A stretch of DNA of 64,000 bases, taken from Prochlorococcus marinus CUG1416. GTDB lineage: Bacteria; Cyanobacteriota; Cyanobacteriia; PCC-6307; Cyanobiaceae. Under the pieces are notes generated by a model that ran no database searches, was not told where the DNA came from, and was given only the letters and a program-made list of their open reading frames with translations. Positions 39,203 through 47,861 of this stretch are shown in pieces. Positions within the stretch are counted from its first letter, which is position 1, and each line of letters opens with the position of its first letter. The stretch covers positions 62,001 through 126,000 of the forward strand of contig NZ_JAAORM010000005.1 of NCBI RefSeq assembly GCF_017695965.1, given 5' to 3'. A program made the translations under genes and the position numbers.

Positions 39203-40576
39203 ATGGATTTCTTTTGCAACTACCCAAGTGAAGTTAACAAAACTAATTATCTTGAACTCAACGATAATACTGAAGTTTTTTATGGGTTACCTAAAAATGT
39301 AAAATTTTGTAAGTCATGTGTAATAAGCAATCAAAGACCTTCAACTAGTGTAGAGTTCAAAAATGATGGGAAACAACCCAAACAAGCTATAAATTTTAAT
39401 GATGATGGAATATGTGATGCTTGCAAGGTAAGAAAAAATATTGAAATTATTGATTGGGAAGCTAGAGAAAAAGAACTCAAACAAATATGTGATAAGTATC
39501 GAAGAAATGATGGAAGATATGACTGTTTAGTACCTGGCAGTGGAGGTAAAGACAGTTTCATGACCGCTCATTTATTAAAATATAAATACGGGATGAATCC
39601 TTTAACTTGTACATGGGCACCACACATATATACAGATTGGGGCTGGAAGAATCATCAAGCTTGGATTCATGCCGGATTTGATAATTTACTTTTTACGCCA
39701 AACGGCAAAGTCCATAGATTACTTACAAGACTTGCTATGGAAAAATTATTCTATCCATTCCAGCCTTTTATTTTAGGTCAAAAAAATATGCCTCCTAAAA
39801 TAGCAGCCAAATACGATATTGAATTAATTTTTTATGGAGAAAATCAAGCAGAATATGGCAATCCAAAGTCTGACAGCAAAAATCCTAAAATGGCCAATAA
39901 GTTTTTTTCAAAGGATGATAAAGATAAAATATACTTGGGAGGAACATCCTTAGATGAACTTAAAGAGATAGGATTAAAAAAAGTAGACTGGGAACCTTAT
40001 TTACCTATAGATAACTGCTATTTAGAGGAGAAAAAAATAGAATATTACTATCTTGGTTATTTTGAAAAGTGGCACCCTCAAGGAGCCTATTACTATTCTG
40101 TTAAAAATGGTGACTTTAAAAGTGCTCCTGAAAGAACAGCAGGAACTTTTAATACATACAACTCAATAGATGATAAGGTCGATGACTTTCATTACCATAC
40201 AACATTTATCAAATTTGGAATTGGTAGGGCAACTTATGATGCGGCTCAAGAAATCAGATCAGGAGATCTAATGCGTGAAGAAGGTATAGCGCTAGTTAAA
40301 AAATTTGACGGGGAATTTCCTGAAAGATGGGCATCGGAAGTTTTTAACTATTTAAGCCTACCAGAAAAAGAGTTTCCAGATATCTCGAAATTCTTTGAAA
40401 AACCAATTTTTGATAGAAAATATTATGATCTTTTAGCAGATAAATTTAGATCGCCTCACATATGGAAATGGGACAACAAGAATGGATGGTCTTTACGATA
40501 TAAAATATTCGAAATCGAAGAAAATAATAAACAAGAAGATTCCGCAGGATCATGGCAAGGTAACAAGGCTAGATAA
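39203..40576 (+). CDS. N-acetyl-sugar amidotransferase (WbuX/WbpG/PseA family)
   Basis: 457 aa. The PP-loop ATPase motif GSGGKDS is at residues 112-118. A four-cysteine cluster precedes it (Cys36, Cys39, Cys71, Cys74), probably a zinc site: FCKSCVISNQRP and ICDACK. Family members activate the N-acetyl group of a sugar with ATP; ammonia from a HisH/HisF-like pair turns it into an acetamidino group, as in Pseudomonas WbpG. The partner HisF-HisH fusion begins at the last base of this gene. The target sugar could be a sialic-acid-like sugar or a uronic acid derivative. Confidence 0.88.
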   Translation: MDFFCNYPSEVNKTNYLELNDNTEVFYGLPKNVKFCKSCVISNQRPSTSVEFKNDGKQPKQAINFNDDGICDACKVRKNIEIIDWEAREKELKQICDKYRRNDGRYDCLVPGSGGKDSFMTAHLLKYKYGMNPLTCTWAPHIYTDWGWKNHQAWIHAGFDNLLFTPNGKVHRLLTRLAMEKLFYPFQPFILGQKNMPPKIAAKYDIELIFYGENQAEYGNPKSDSKNPKMANKFFSKDDKDKIYLGGTSLDELKEIGLKKVDWEPYLPIDNCYLEEKKIEYYYLGYFEKWHPQGAYYYSVKNGDFKSAPERTAGTFNTYNSIDDKVDDFHYHTTFIKFGIGRATYDAAQEIRSGDLMREEGIALVKKFDGEFPERWASEVFNYLSLPEKEFPDISKFFEKPIFDRKYYDLLADKFRSPHIWKWDNKNGWSLRYKIFEIEENNKQEDSAGSWQGNKAR

Positions 40577-42021
40577 TGAGTGTTTGCAAAAGAGTTTTGG
40601 CAAGATTAGACATTAAAGGATCTAAGCTTATAAAAGGAGTACGTTTTGAGGGAGTAAGAGTAATTGGCAATGCATATGAAGTAGCTAAAAAATATGCAAA
40701 TTTGGGGGTTGATGAGATTTTTTATTCTGATGCGGTAGCAAGTCTTTATGGAAGAAATAGCCTATATGATTTACTTAAGCAAACCTGTAAAGATGTATTT
40801 GTGCCCATAACTGCTGGCGGAGCAATCAACAGCATTGAGGATGGACGAAAATTACTCGCTTCAGGAGCAGATAAGTTAGCAATTAATACAGGGGCTGTAA
40901 GAAACCCAAATTTGATAAATGATTTAGCAAATGAATTTGGGACCCAATGTGTTGTAGTTTCGATTCAAGCTAGAAAGTCTTACAATTCTAATTCTTGGGA
41001 ATTAATGATCGAGGGTGGCAGAGAAAAATGTGATAAAAATTTAATTAGCTGGATTGAAGAGGTCCAAGCCAGAGGTGCTGGAGAAATAATATTAACTTCT
41101 GTTGATAATGATGGTATCGGGGAAGGAACCGATCATGATTTGATAAGAAAAGTCCAACCATCAACAAAAATCCCATTAGTAATAGGTGGTGGCATAGGTT
41201 CTGAAGAAGAAATAACAAAAATATTTAATACTCATAAAAGTCTTTCAGGGATTTCAATAGGTTGGTCTTTCCATAATGATCATCTCAATATCAATAAGGT
41301 ACACAAAGCAATTCAAGAAAGTAAATGTGAAACAAGACTATTAGAAAATACTAGTAAAATATTAAATATAACTGAAGCTAAGGTAATAATTGTAGATTAC
41401 TCAATGGGGAATCTAGAAAGTTTGTCAAATGGATTAAAAAAGATAGGTATTGATGCAATTATCAGTTCTGAAAAAAGTAAAATAATGGATGCTGATCTTG
41501 TGTTTTTACCAGGAGTAGGTTCCTTTCATAAAGGGATGAGAAATTTGAATTCAAGAAAACTCATAAATCCTCTGCTAAGAAGAGCAAATGAAGGGAAAGC
41601 TATTATAGGTATTTGTCTAGGAATGCAGCTATTATTTCAGGAAGGTGAAGAATACCAACCATGCAAAGGACTAGGTATTATTAAAGGTAAAATCAAAAAA
41701 TTATCAAATAAATCTTATAATAATGAAAAATTAGTACTGCCTCATGTTGGCTGGAATAAACTTTATATAGATAAAAAATATGAAAATTCTAATTTAAGAT
41801 TATTTGATAAAAGTTATCAATATTTTGTTCATTCTTATGCTTATCAACCCGAGAAAACTGACTCAGAGAATACTCTTTTCAAATCTACCTATGGAGGTAA
41901 AGATTTTATTTCTGCAGTAAAATATAAAAGTTGTATTGGACTTCAATTTCACCCTGAAAGGAGTGGATATGAGGGGTTAAATCTTTTAAATGAACTAATC
42001 AAATCTTTAATAAGAATCTAG
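40576..42021 (+). CDS. HisF-HisH fusion: ammonia-supplying subunits of sugar amidotransferase
   Basis: 481 aa. Residues 1-255 match HisF (imidazole glycerol phosphate synthase cyclase); 267-481 match the glutaminase HisH, with Cys347 (GICLGM) and His459/Glu461 (LQFHPERS). The HisF part keeps the ammonia-gate residues Arg6, Glu47, Lys100 and Glu170 and Asp12 (Thermotoga numbering minus one for most), but the second catalytic Asp (Thermotoga Asp130) is Gln131 in VVVSIQARK. Cyclase activity is therefore doubtful, while ammonia channelling looks intact. The order HisF then HisH is opposite to eukaryotic HIS7. It overlaps the amidotransferase gene by one base, supporting a role in sugar amidination rather than histidine synthesis. 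Confidence 0.9.
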   Translation: MSVCKRVLARLDIKGSKLIKGVRFEGVRVIGNAYEVAKKYANLGVDEIFYSDAVASLYGRNSLYDLLKQTCKDVFVPITAGGAINSIEDGRKLLASGADKLAINTGAVRNPNLINDLANEFGTQCVVVSIQARKSYNSNSWELMIEGGREKCDKNLISWIEEVQARGAGEIILTSVDNDGIGEGTDHDLIRKVQPSTKIPLVIGGGIGSEEEITKIFNTHKSLSGISIGWSFHNDHLNINKVHKAIQESKCETRLLENTSKILNITEAKVIIVDYSMGNLESLSNGLKKIGIDAIISSEKSKIMDADLVFLPGVGSFHKGMRNLNSRKLINPLLRRANEGKAIIGICLGMQLLFQEGEEYQPCKGLGIIKGKIKKLSNKSYNNEKLVLPHVGWNKLYIDKKYENSNLRLFDKSYQYFVHSYAYQPEKTDSENTLFKSTYGGKDFISAVKYKSCIGLQFHPERSGYEGLNLLNELIKSLIRI

Positions 42022-42981
42022 ATGAGATATTTTTGTACTCTTTTTGATAAAAACTATCTAATCAAAGGTTTGAGCATGATTAATAGCTTATCAAAGAATT
42101 GTATTAAATATTTTATATATGTACTTTGCTTAGATAAAGAGACAAAAGATATTTTAGATAAGATCAATTTAAATAATGTTAAAACCATATTATTGAATGA
42201 AATAGAAGATAGAGATTTATTAGAAGCTAAGAGTAAAAGAACAAATACAGAATATTGTTGGACTCTTGCATCCTCATTTACTTGGTATGTTTTAAATAGA
42301 TTCAAACAAATTGATTTAATTACATATCTTGATGCCGATCTTTTATTTTATTCGGATGTAGAGGTTATTTTTAAAGAAATAAAAAAATCGTCAATTGCGA
42401 TTATAGAACATAGATTCTCATCACCCTTCGAGTACTTAGAAGTTAATGGGAGATTTTGCGTTGAATGGAATAGTTTTCGAAGAGACAAAGAGGGTATTAG
42501 ATGCTTGGATAATTGGAGAAAACAATGTTTAGCTTGGTGTTATTACAGACTAGAAAATGGGAAAATGGGCGATCAGAAATACCTTGATGAGTGGCCAAGT
42601 AAATTCCGTAATTGTCATATCATAAAAGATGATGGAGCTGGAATAGCGCCATGGAATTATGCAAAATACGAAATAAAGAAGCAAAATAATAAAATAAAAA
42701 TTAATGAAAGTAATCTAATTTTTTATCATTTCCACCAATTTAAGATTCTGGAAAACCAAAGGTTCTTTAGACTTGGAGATATGTATTCATCAAATAAGAA
42801 AGAACCTGATTTGATATATGAAATTTATGAAAAAGAAATTTTAAAATCTCTGAATATCATAAGAAAAATTGATAAAAAATTTAATCACGGAATATTTACA
42901 AGAAAAAATTATTTTTTTAAGGATAAAATCAAGAAATTGATCCCAAATACTATTAAGAAAATTATAAGGAGAATTATATGA
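42022..42981 (+). CDS. GT8-like nucleotide-sugar glycosyltransferase
   Basis: 319 aa. RYFCTLFDKNYLIKGLSMINSL begins a GT-A fold, and LITYLDADLLFYSD carries the metal-binding DxD. GDQKYLDEWP and a later His-rich YHFHQFK stretch follow, consistent with retaining GT8-type transferases. The C-terminal tail is basic. The start immediately follows the HisF-HisH stop, and the stop overlaps the next gene by four bases, so all are one operon. Confidence 0.8.
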   Translation: MRYFCTLFDKNYLIKGLSMINSLSKNCIKYFIYVLCLDKETKDILDKINLNNVKTILLNEIEDRDLLEAKSKRTNTEYCWTLASSFTWYVLNRFKQIDLITYLDADLLFYSDVEVIFKEIKKSSIAIIEHRFSSPFEYLEVNGRFCVEWNSFRRDKEGIRCLDNWRKQCLAWCYYRLENGKMGDQKYLDEWPSKFRNCHIIKDDGAGIAPWNYAKYEIKKQNNKIKINESNLIFYHFHQFKILENQRFFRLGDMYSSNKKEPDLIYEIYEKEILKSLNIIRKIDKKFNHGIFTRKNYFFKDKIKKLIPNTIKKIIRRII

Positions 42982-44318
42982 TAATTAAAAATATGCCTTG
43001 GTTGGTAAGTAGAAGAAGAGTATTAATATTGAGTATTGTTGATTACTCAATAATTTTAATATTATTTTTAATCCTACAAACAACTAAATATATTAATACT
43101 AATTTTTTATCTATTAACCTATTAGCCTTATCATGGTTAGTTGTTAGTTATATCCTTGATAAATATTCTGTTTCACAAGATGATTTCAACATCTACATAT
43201 CAAAGAGACTTTTAAGAGTTATAAACACTTCTATTCTTTCAGGAGTCTTATTTAAATTTATAATCATATTTTCCTCCATTCTAAATTGGAATGTTGGAGA
43301 TGGTAAATGGATTGCATTTATTATATGTACCGCATTTTTTAGTTATCTTTATGAAATATTTCATGCTTTTATAATTAAAAAATATTTATCTAAAGATATT
43401 GAATGGATATCCATATATTCAAATATTGAAAAAGGTTCTTTATTGTCTGAACCATTATATGTCAAAAATAATAGTTATTCTAAATCAATTCATAAAAGTA
43501 AAATCAATCAATTAACTAAATTAAGTAATAGTAAATTTGGATTGATTATTGAAGATATAAATTCATTTGACAATAAAGAAAAAACCATCTTAATTAATCT
43601 CAAAAACAGAGGCTATAAAATTTTATCCTTAATAAATTGGTATGAAAGGTATCTACATAGATATCCAAAAGAAATAACTAACTCTAATGATATAGCTGGA
43701 GAAGTTTTAATTAATAAAGAAATTAATTCTTCTCAGAGAATAAAAAGATTCAGCGAATTTTTTCTCTCATTATTATTACTTTTGATATTAAGTCCCCTAA
43801 TATTTTTGATTGCTGTTCTTATAAAAATTGAGGATAACGGTCCTATCTTTTATTCTCAAATCAGAAATGGATTTGCGGGTAAATCATTTAGAATTTATAA
43901 ATTGAGAAGTATGAAAGTAAATGCAGAAAAAAATGGAATAAAATGGTCTTCTCTTAATGATGAAAGAATAACTAAAGTTGGAAAATTAATTAGAAGAACC
44001 AGATTAGATGAAGTTCCGCAACTACTATCTGTACTAAATGGCGACATGAGTTTAATTGGACCAAGACCTGAGCGTCCTGAAATAGACGAGATGCTTTCAA
44101 AAGAAATTCCCAATTATCAATTAAGATATTTAGTAAGGCCTGGATTAAGTGGCTGGGCACAAGTTAGCTATCCTTATGGGGCATCTGTTGAAGATACAAA
44201 AATGAAGTTCAGCTATGATCTCTACTACATTAAAAACTTTTCAACCTTATTTGATTTATTAATACTTTTAGAAACAATAAGATTAGTCTTTAATTTGAGG
44301 GGTTCTTTACCTAAATAA
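42978..44318 (+). CDS. Polyprenyl-phosphate sugar-1-phosphate transferase (WbaP/WcaJ type)
   Basis: 446 aa. The N-terminus has about four membrane segments, then a short loop domain. The C-terminal 200 residues are the bacterial sugar transferase domain: FRIYKLRSMKVNAE, then RRTRLDEVPQLLSVLNGDMSLIGPRPERPE, with the catalytic Asp-Glu in LDEVPQ, and PGLSGWAQVSYPYGAS. It attaches the first sugar phosphate to undecaprenyl phosphate and so starts the glycan. It is the only clear initiating transferase in the window. Its start overlaps the preceding GT gene. Confidence 0.93.
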   Translation: MIIKNMPWLVSRRRVLILSIVDYSIILILFLILQTTKYINTNFLSINLLALSWLVVSYILDKYSVSQDDFNIYISKRLLRVINTSILSGVLFKFIIIFSSILNWNVGDGKWIAFIICTAFFSYLYEIFHAFIIKKYLSKDIEWISIYSNIEKGSLLSEPLYVKNNSYSKSIHKSKINQLTKLSNSKFGLIIEDINSFDNKEKTILINLKNRGYKILSLINWYERYLHRYPKEITNSNDIAGEVLINKEINSSQRIKRFSEFFLSLLLLLILSPLIFLIAVLIKIEDNGPIFYSQIRNGFAGKSFRIYKLRSMKVNAEKNGIKWSSLNDERITKVGKLIRRTRLDEVPQLLSVLNGDMSLIGPRPERPEIDEMLSKEIPNYQLRYLVRPGLSGWAQVSYPYGASVEDTKMKFSYDLYYIKNFSTLFDLLILLETIRLVFNLRGSLPK

Positions 44319-44319
44319 A

Positions 44320-45129
44320 ATGAAAACTAATGTAGAATTTTCTATTATTACAGTAACTTTAAATGCTAAAGCAGAATTACTAACAACAATTAAATCTGTT
44401 CAAGAGCAAAATTATAAGCATTATATCCACATTATAAAAGATGGTTTTTCTAATGATAAAACTAACCAAATAGATTACTCAAAATATAGAAATACCAGAT
44501 TTATCGAAAGTAAAGATGAAGGTGTTTATAATGCAATGAATCAAGGTTTCAAACTTTCTAAAAATGAATATATCTTATTTCTAAATGCTGGTGACATTTT
44601 TCTTTCTAAAAATAGCTTAAGGGATTTAGCTGAAAATATAAAAAAAAATCCTAACTTCACTTCATATTCAGGAGGGACTTTACAAGTTAATCTCAAAACT
44701 AAAAAAATAAAAAGATTAATTGGGCTAGGAATCTTATATCAAAATCTACCTTTTGCTCAATTACCACACCCCTCCTTTGTAGTTAAGAAAGCAACTTTAT
44801 CAAAATTAAATAATCCTTTTGATTCACGTTTAAAAATATCTGCAGATTATAAATTGCAATTGGAATTAAGAAAAAAACAACTTTGGAAAAATTGTTATCT
44901 TAATCAAATAATCTCCATAATGCCTACTGGAGGTATCAGTTCTTTAAATAAAAGATCAATCATTTTTGGATATAAAGAAACTTTGATTTTTTCTTATAGG
45001 CTATATAATCTAATTTCGATTTATATTATCTTAATTAAGTTAATTCTAAATCTATACTCCAGATTAGAAATTTTAAAATTAAAAACTTCAAATATCCATA
45101 ATAATCTTTTTCAACGATTTTTTAATTGA
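44320..45129 (+). CDS. Glycosyltransferase family 2 (WcaA-like)
   Basis: 269 aa. SIITVTLNAKAELLTTIKSV begins the GT-A fold; ESKDEGVYNAMNQGFKLS and LFLNAGDIF (the DxD-equivalent region) are the standard GT2 marks of colanic-acid and O-antigen transferases. The PHPSFVV segment and SADYKLQLEL further support this. Likely adds an early sugar to the lipid-linked primer made by the preceding transferase. It starts one base after that gene's stop. Confidence 0.87.
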   Translation: MKTNVEFSIITVTLNAKAELLTTIKSVQEQNYKHYIHIIKDGFSNDKTNQIDYSKYRNTRFIESKDEGVYNAMNQGFKLSKNEYILFLNAGDIFLSKNSLRDLAENIKKNPNFTSYSGGTLQVNLKTKKIKRLIGLGILYQNLPFAQLPHPSFVVKKATLSKLNNPFDSRLKISADYKLQLELRKKQLWKNCYLNQIISIMPTGGISSLNKRSIIFGYKETLIFSYRLYNLISIYIILIKLILNLYSRLEILKLKTSNIHNNLFQRFFN

Positions 45130-45130
45130 T

Positions 45131-45160
45131 AAATATTTTAAATTTAGTAAAATATTTTTT
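45131..45160 (+). terminator. Possible AT-only hairpin terminator
   Basis: AAATATTTT (45131-45139) pairs with AAAATATTT (45149-45157) around a nine-base loop and is followed by TTT. It begins two bases after the glycosyltransferase stop. The stem has no G-C pair, so the call is weak. It would separate the glycan operon from the flavoprotein gene that follows. Confidence 0.3.
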
Positions 45161-45222
45161 ATTATTTCTATCTTTATTTAAAAAGCTTAGTTAAGTTATA
45201 AATTTAATAACGTATAAATCCA

Positions 45223-46968
45223 ATGAATCATAATCTAGTTGATATTAATAATGTTCTTGTAATTGGATGCGGCGGGGCCGGATTAAGAGCTGCTATAGAG
45301 GCAAAATTGAATGGACTGCAGGTTTCTATTTTGGGGAAAAGAAGCAAAAAAGATTCTCATACCGTTCTTGCAGCAGGAGGGATAAATGCAGCTTTTGGTA
45401 ATATTGATCCAAATGATAATTGGAGATATCATTTTGCAGATACATATTTAGAGGGTTATGAGTTAGGTGATCCAGAGCTTATAGAAAGAATGTGTATAGA
45501 GTCTCCATATTATGTTGAAGAAATTGATAAGTGGGGAGCAAATTTTAAAAAATTAGATAACAATAAATTTGACCAAAGGTATTTTGGAGCACATAAATAT
45601 AGAAGAACTTGCTACTCAGGTGACTATACAGGTCAATCAATTTTGAATGCCTTGTTGCGAAAAAGTCTTTCTCTTAAAATCCCCATCCATGACTCTCAAT
45701 ATGTTGCAGAATTATTGGTAAAAGATAATAAATGTTTTGGAGCCATGTCTTTTAATATTATTACAGGTGAAAGAACAGCACACTTTGCAGATGCTGTTAT
45801 TCTCTGCACTGGAGGACATACTAGGATTTGGAAGAATAGCACCTCAAGAGAATATGAAAATACAGGTGATGGTTTTCATCTAGGTCTTAAAGCTGGTTGT
45901 GAATTATCAGATATGGAAATGGTCCAGTTCCATCCAACTGGCACGGTCCTTCCTACAGCAACAAGAGGAACTCTAGTTACTGAAGCAGTAAGAGGTGAGG
46001 GAGGCTTACTATTAAATTCTAAAGGAGAGAGATTTATGGCTAAATATGATTCAAAACGATTAGAACTTTCCACTAGAGATAGAGTCGCAATGGCTAACTA
46101 TACTGAAATAATAGAAGGCAGGGGAACAGAAAATGGAGGAGTATTTCTAGATATATCTCATAAAAGTAAAGAATTTATTCTCGAAAAAATACCAAATATT
46201 TATAGACAATTCATTGAAAACTCCTTAATTGATATTTCCAAGGAGCCTATGGAGGTATCGCCAACAGCCCATTATTCAATGGGGGGTCTAAAAGTTAATG
46301 CATTAGATCATTCTACAAGAATAGAAGGCTTGTTCTCTGCTGGAGAAGCAGCAAGTGGATTGCATGGAGCTAATAGACTCGGCGGCAATTCTTTAGCAGA
46401 AATCTTAATATTTGGTGCTCATGCTGGTAGAGCTGCTGCAAAGTTGTCAAAAGCCTTGTCTTCTCAATTAAGATCAAGGAAGTGTATTTCTGAAACTCAC
46501 GATTATTTAAATCACTCAATTTCAAAAGGTAATGAAAACGTTTACTTATTAAAATCAGAGTTAAGAGATTTAATGTGGGATTATTGTGGAGTAATTAGAA
46601 ATGAAAAAAGTTTAATTAAAGGCATAAACAGAATAAATGATCTTGAAAGCTTTTTGCCAAATACAGATATAAGATTAGAATTTAATAATCAGAATGATTT
46701 GATTAACAAATTAGATTTACATTCATCTCTTATCACGGCCAAAGTAACATTGTTATCAGCACTAGAAAGAAAAGAAAGTAGAGGTGCACACCAAAGAAGT
46801 GATTTTCAGAAAACCGAAGATGCTTGCAAATTTAATATTAATATCCTTATGAAGGGGGATAAATTTATTATTAAAAGGAGCAATCATAAGAGTGTGAATC
46901 AAGAATTAATTAATCATATAGAAAGATCAGAAAGAGAAGAAGAAATTGCAAAAAAATTACTTGAATAA
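45223..46968 (+). CDS. sdhA: Succinate dehydrogenase/fumarate reductase flavoprotein subunit
   Basis: 581 aa, full length. It has the FAD-binding VIGCGGAGLRAAIEA, and DSHTVLAAGG with the His that binds FAD covalently. Catalytic residues are visible in QFHPTGT, TEAVRGEGG, SPTAHYSMGGL and ANRLGGNSLAE. Covalent-FAD His favours SdhA/FrdA over L-aspartate oxidase, which lacks it. It interconverts succinate and fumarate. The iron-sulfur partner (SdhB) is not adjacent, which also holds in some other cyanobacteria. It is the only central-metabolism enzyme within the polysaccharide island. Confidence 0.9.
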   Translation: MNHNLVDINNVLVIGCGGAGLRAAIEAKLNGLQVSILGKRSKKDSHTVLAAGGINAAFGNIDPNDNWRYHFADTYLEGYELGDPELIERMCIESPYYVEEIDKWGANFKKLDNNKFDQRYFGAHKYRRTCYSGDYTGQSILNALLRKSLSLKIPIHDSQYVAELLVKDNKCFGAMSFNIITGERTAHFADAVILCTGGHTRIWKNSTSREYENTGDGFHLGLKAGCELSDMEMVQFHPTGTVLPTATRGTLVTEAVRGEGGLLLNSKGERFMAKYDSKRLELSTRDRVAMANYTEIIEGRGTENGGVFLDISHKSKEFILEKIPNIYRQFIENSLIDISKEPMEVSPTAHYSMGGLKVNALDHSTRIEGLFSAGEAASGLHGANRLGGNSLAEILIFGAHAGRAAAKLSKALSSQLRSRKCISETHDYLNHSISKGNENVYLLKSELRDLMWDYCGVIRNEKSLIKGINRINDLESFLPNTDIRLEFNNQNDLINKLDLHSSLITAKVTLLSALERKESRGAHQRSDFQKTEDACKFNINILMKGDKFIIKRSNHKSVNQELINHIERSEREEEIAKKLLE

Positions 46969-47054
46969 ATTCAAAATTAACTTTTATAATTCACTAATAG
47001 TTTTTAATTTTTTTATAAGAACTAAATATTATTTATAATTGATCGAGAGAAGTT

Positions 47055-47831
47055 TCAACCTTCACACACTTTTCCATTTAAAAGTTTTTTGTTGATGTTT
47101 GAATTCAACTCAATGAGAGGGGTTTTGGAAATATAAGATGCCCACATCGAAAATGTACTTGGCGGTCCTACGATTAAATCACAACATTGGAGAATAATTT
47201 GATCATCTTTCCAAGAACCTTCAGAAAAATAATCAGCCCCAATATCTATCATTTTTTTTTCATTACTGACAATAACAAAAAAGGGCTTCTTACTATCGTT
47301 AATTAATTTTCCCCTTAAGCAATTAATTATATCTCTATAAAAATCATCATCAAAATAATACTTTCCTTTGTTCCACTCTTTGTAATCTCCTCTTCTAATG
47401 TGAACACCTATGATAAATTTTCCCTTAGATTTTTGATTAATTAAAAACTCTTTTAGGGAAATTGATTTCCTAGATAAAAATCTTTCATCAAAACTATAAA
47501 TATTTTTTAATACTTCATGATGCTTAGCCGTTAATTTATATTGTCTGTAATTCCAACCTGTCACAAATTTGATGTAGTTTTTTTCATTTATATAAAAACA
47601 AAACTCATCTTTGCCAAAAAATAATTTAAGCGATTTAGTTAAAAACTTAAGAATAAAATTATTTATCTTATCAAAAAAATAAAATAAATTATTATCAAAT
47701 TTTAAAAGTCCTAACATAGAAGGATTTAAAATTTTTATCTCTTTTTCTAAGGCATATGCATGATAGTGTAATGATTGAAAAAGCCTATTACAAAAACCTC
47801 CATATTTTTCAATTACAATAAAAACTTTCAA
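47055..47831 (-). CDS. GT11-like fucosyltransferase candidate
   Basis: 258 aa. GGFCNRLFQ near the start resembles the GGLGNQLFQ of alpha-1,2-fucosyltransferases; IIGVHIRRGDY contains the HxRRxDY GDP-fucose-binding motif. VGPPSTFSMWASYIS is the late block with Ser-Phe-Ser. It is directly downstream of manC on the same strand (30 bases), so it is linked to GDP-sugar supply. Shorter than many family members (about 290). Linkage and acceptor are unknown. Confidence 0.75.
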   Translation of the reverse strand: MKVFIVIEKYGGFCNRLFQSLHYHAYALEKEIKILNPSMLGLLKFDNNLFYFFDKINNFILKFLTKSLKLFFGKDEFCFYINEKNYIKFVTGWNYRQYKLTAKHHEVLKNIYSFDERFLSRKSISLKEFLINQKSKGKFIIGVHIRRGDYKEWNKGKYYFDDDFYRDIINCLRGKLINDSKKPFFVIVSNEKKMIDIGADYFSEGSWKDDQIILQCCDLIVGPPSTFSMWASYISKTPLIELNSNINKKLLNGKVCEG

Positions 47832-47861
47832 AATTTGATTCTTATAACTTTAAAATTAAGT

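Noticed and set aside
40576-41340. Ordinary histidine-biosynthesis hisF
   Set aside because: The catalytic Asp is replaced by Gln, the gene is fused to a HisH domain and it overlaps a sugar amidotransferase gene.
45223-46968. L-aspartate oxidase (nadB)
   Set aside because: The His for covalent FAD (DSHTVLAAGG) is present; NadB lacks it. The full set of SdhA/FrdA catalytic motifs is visible.
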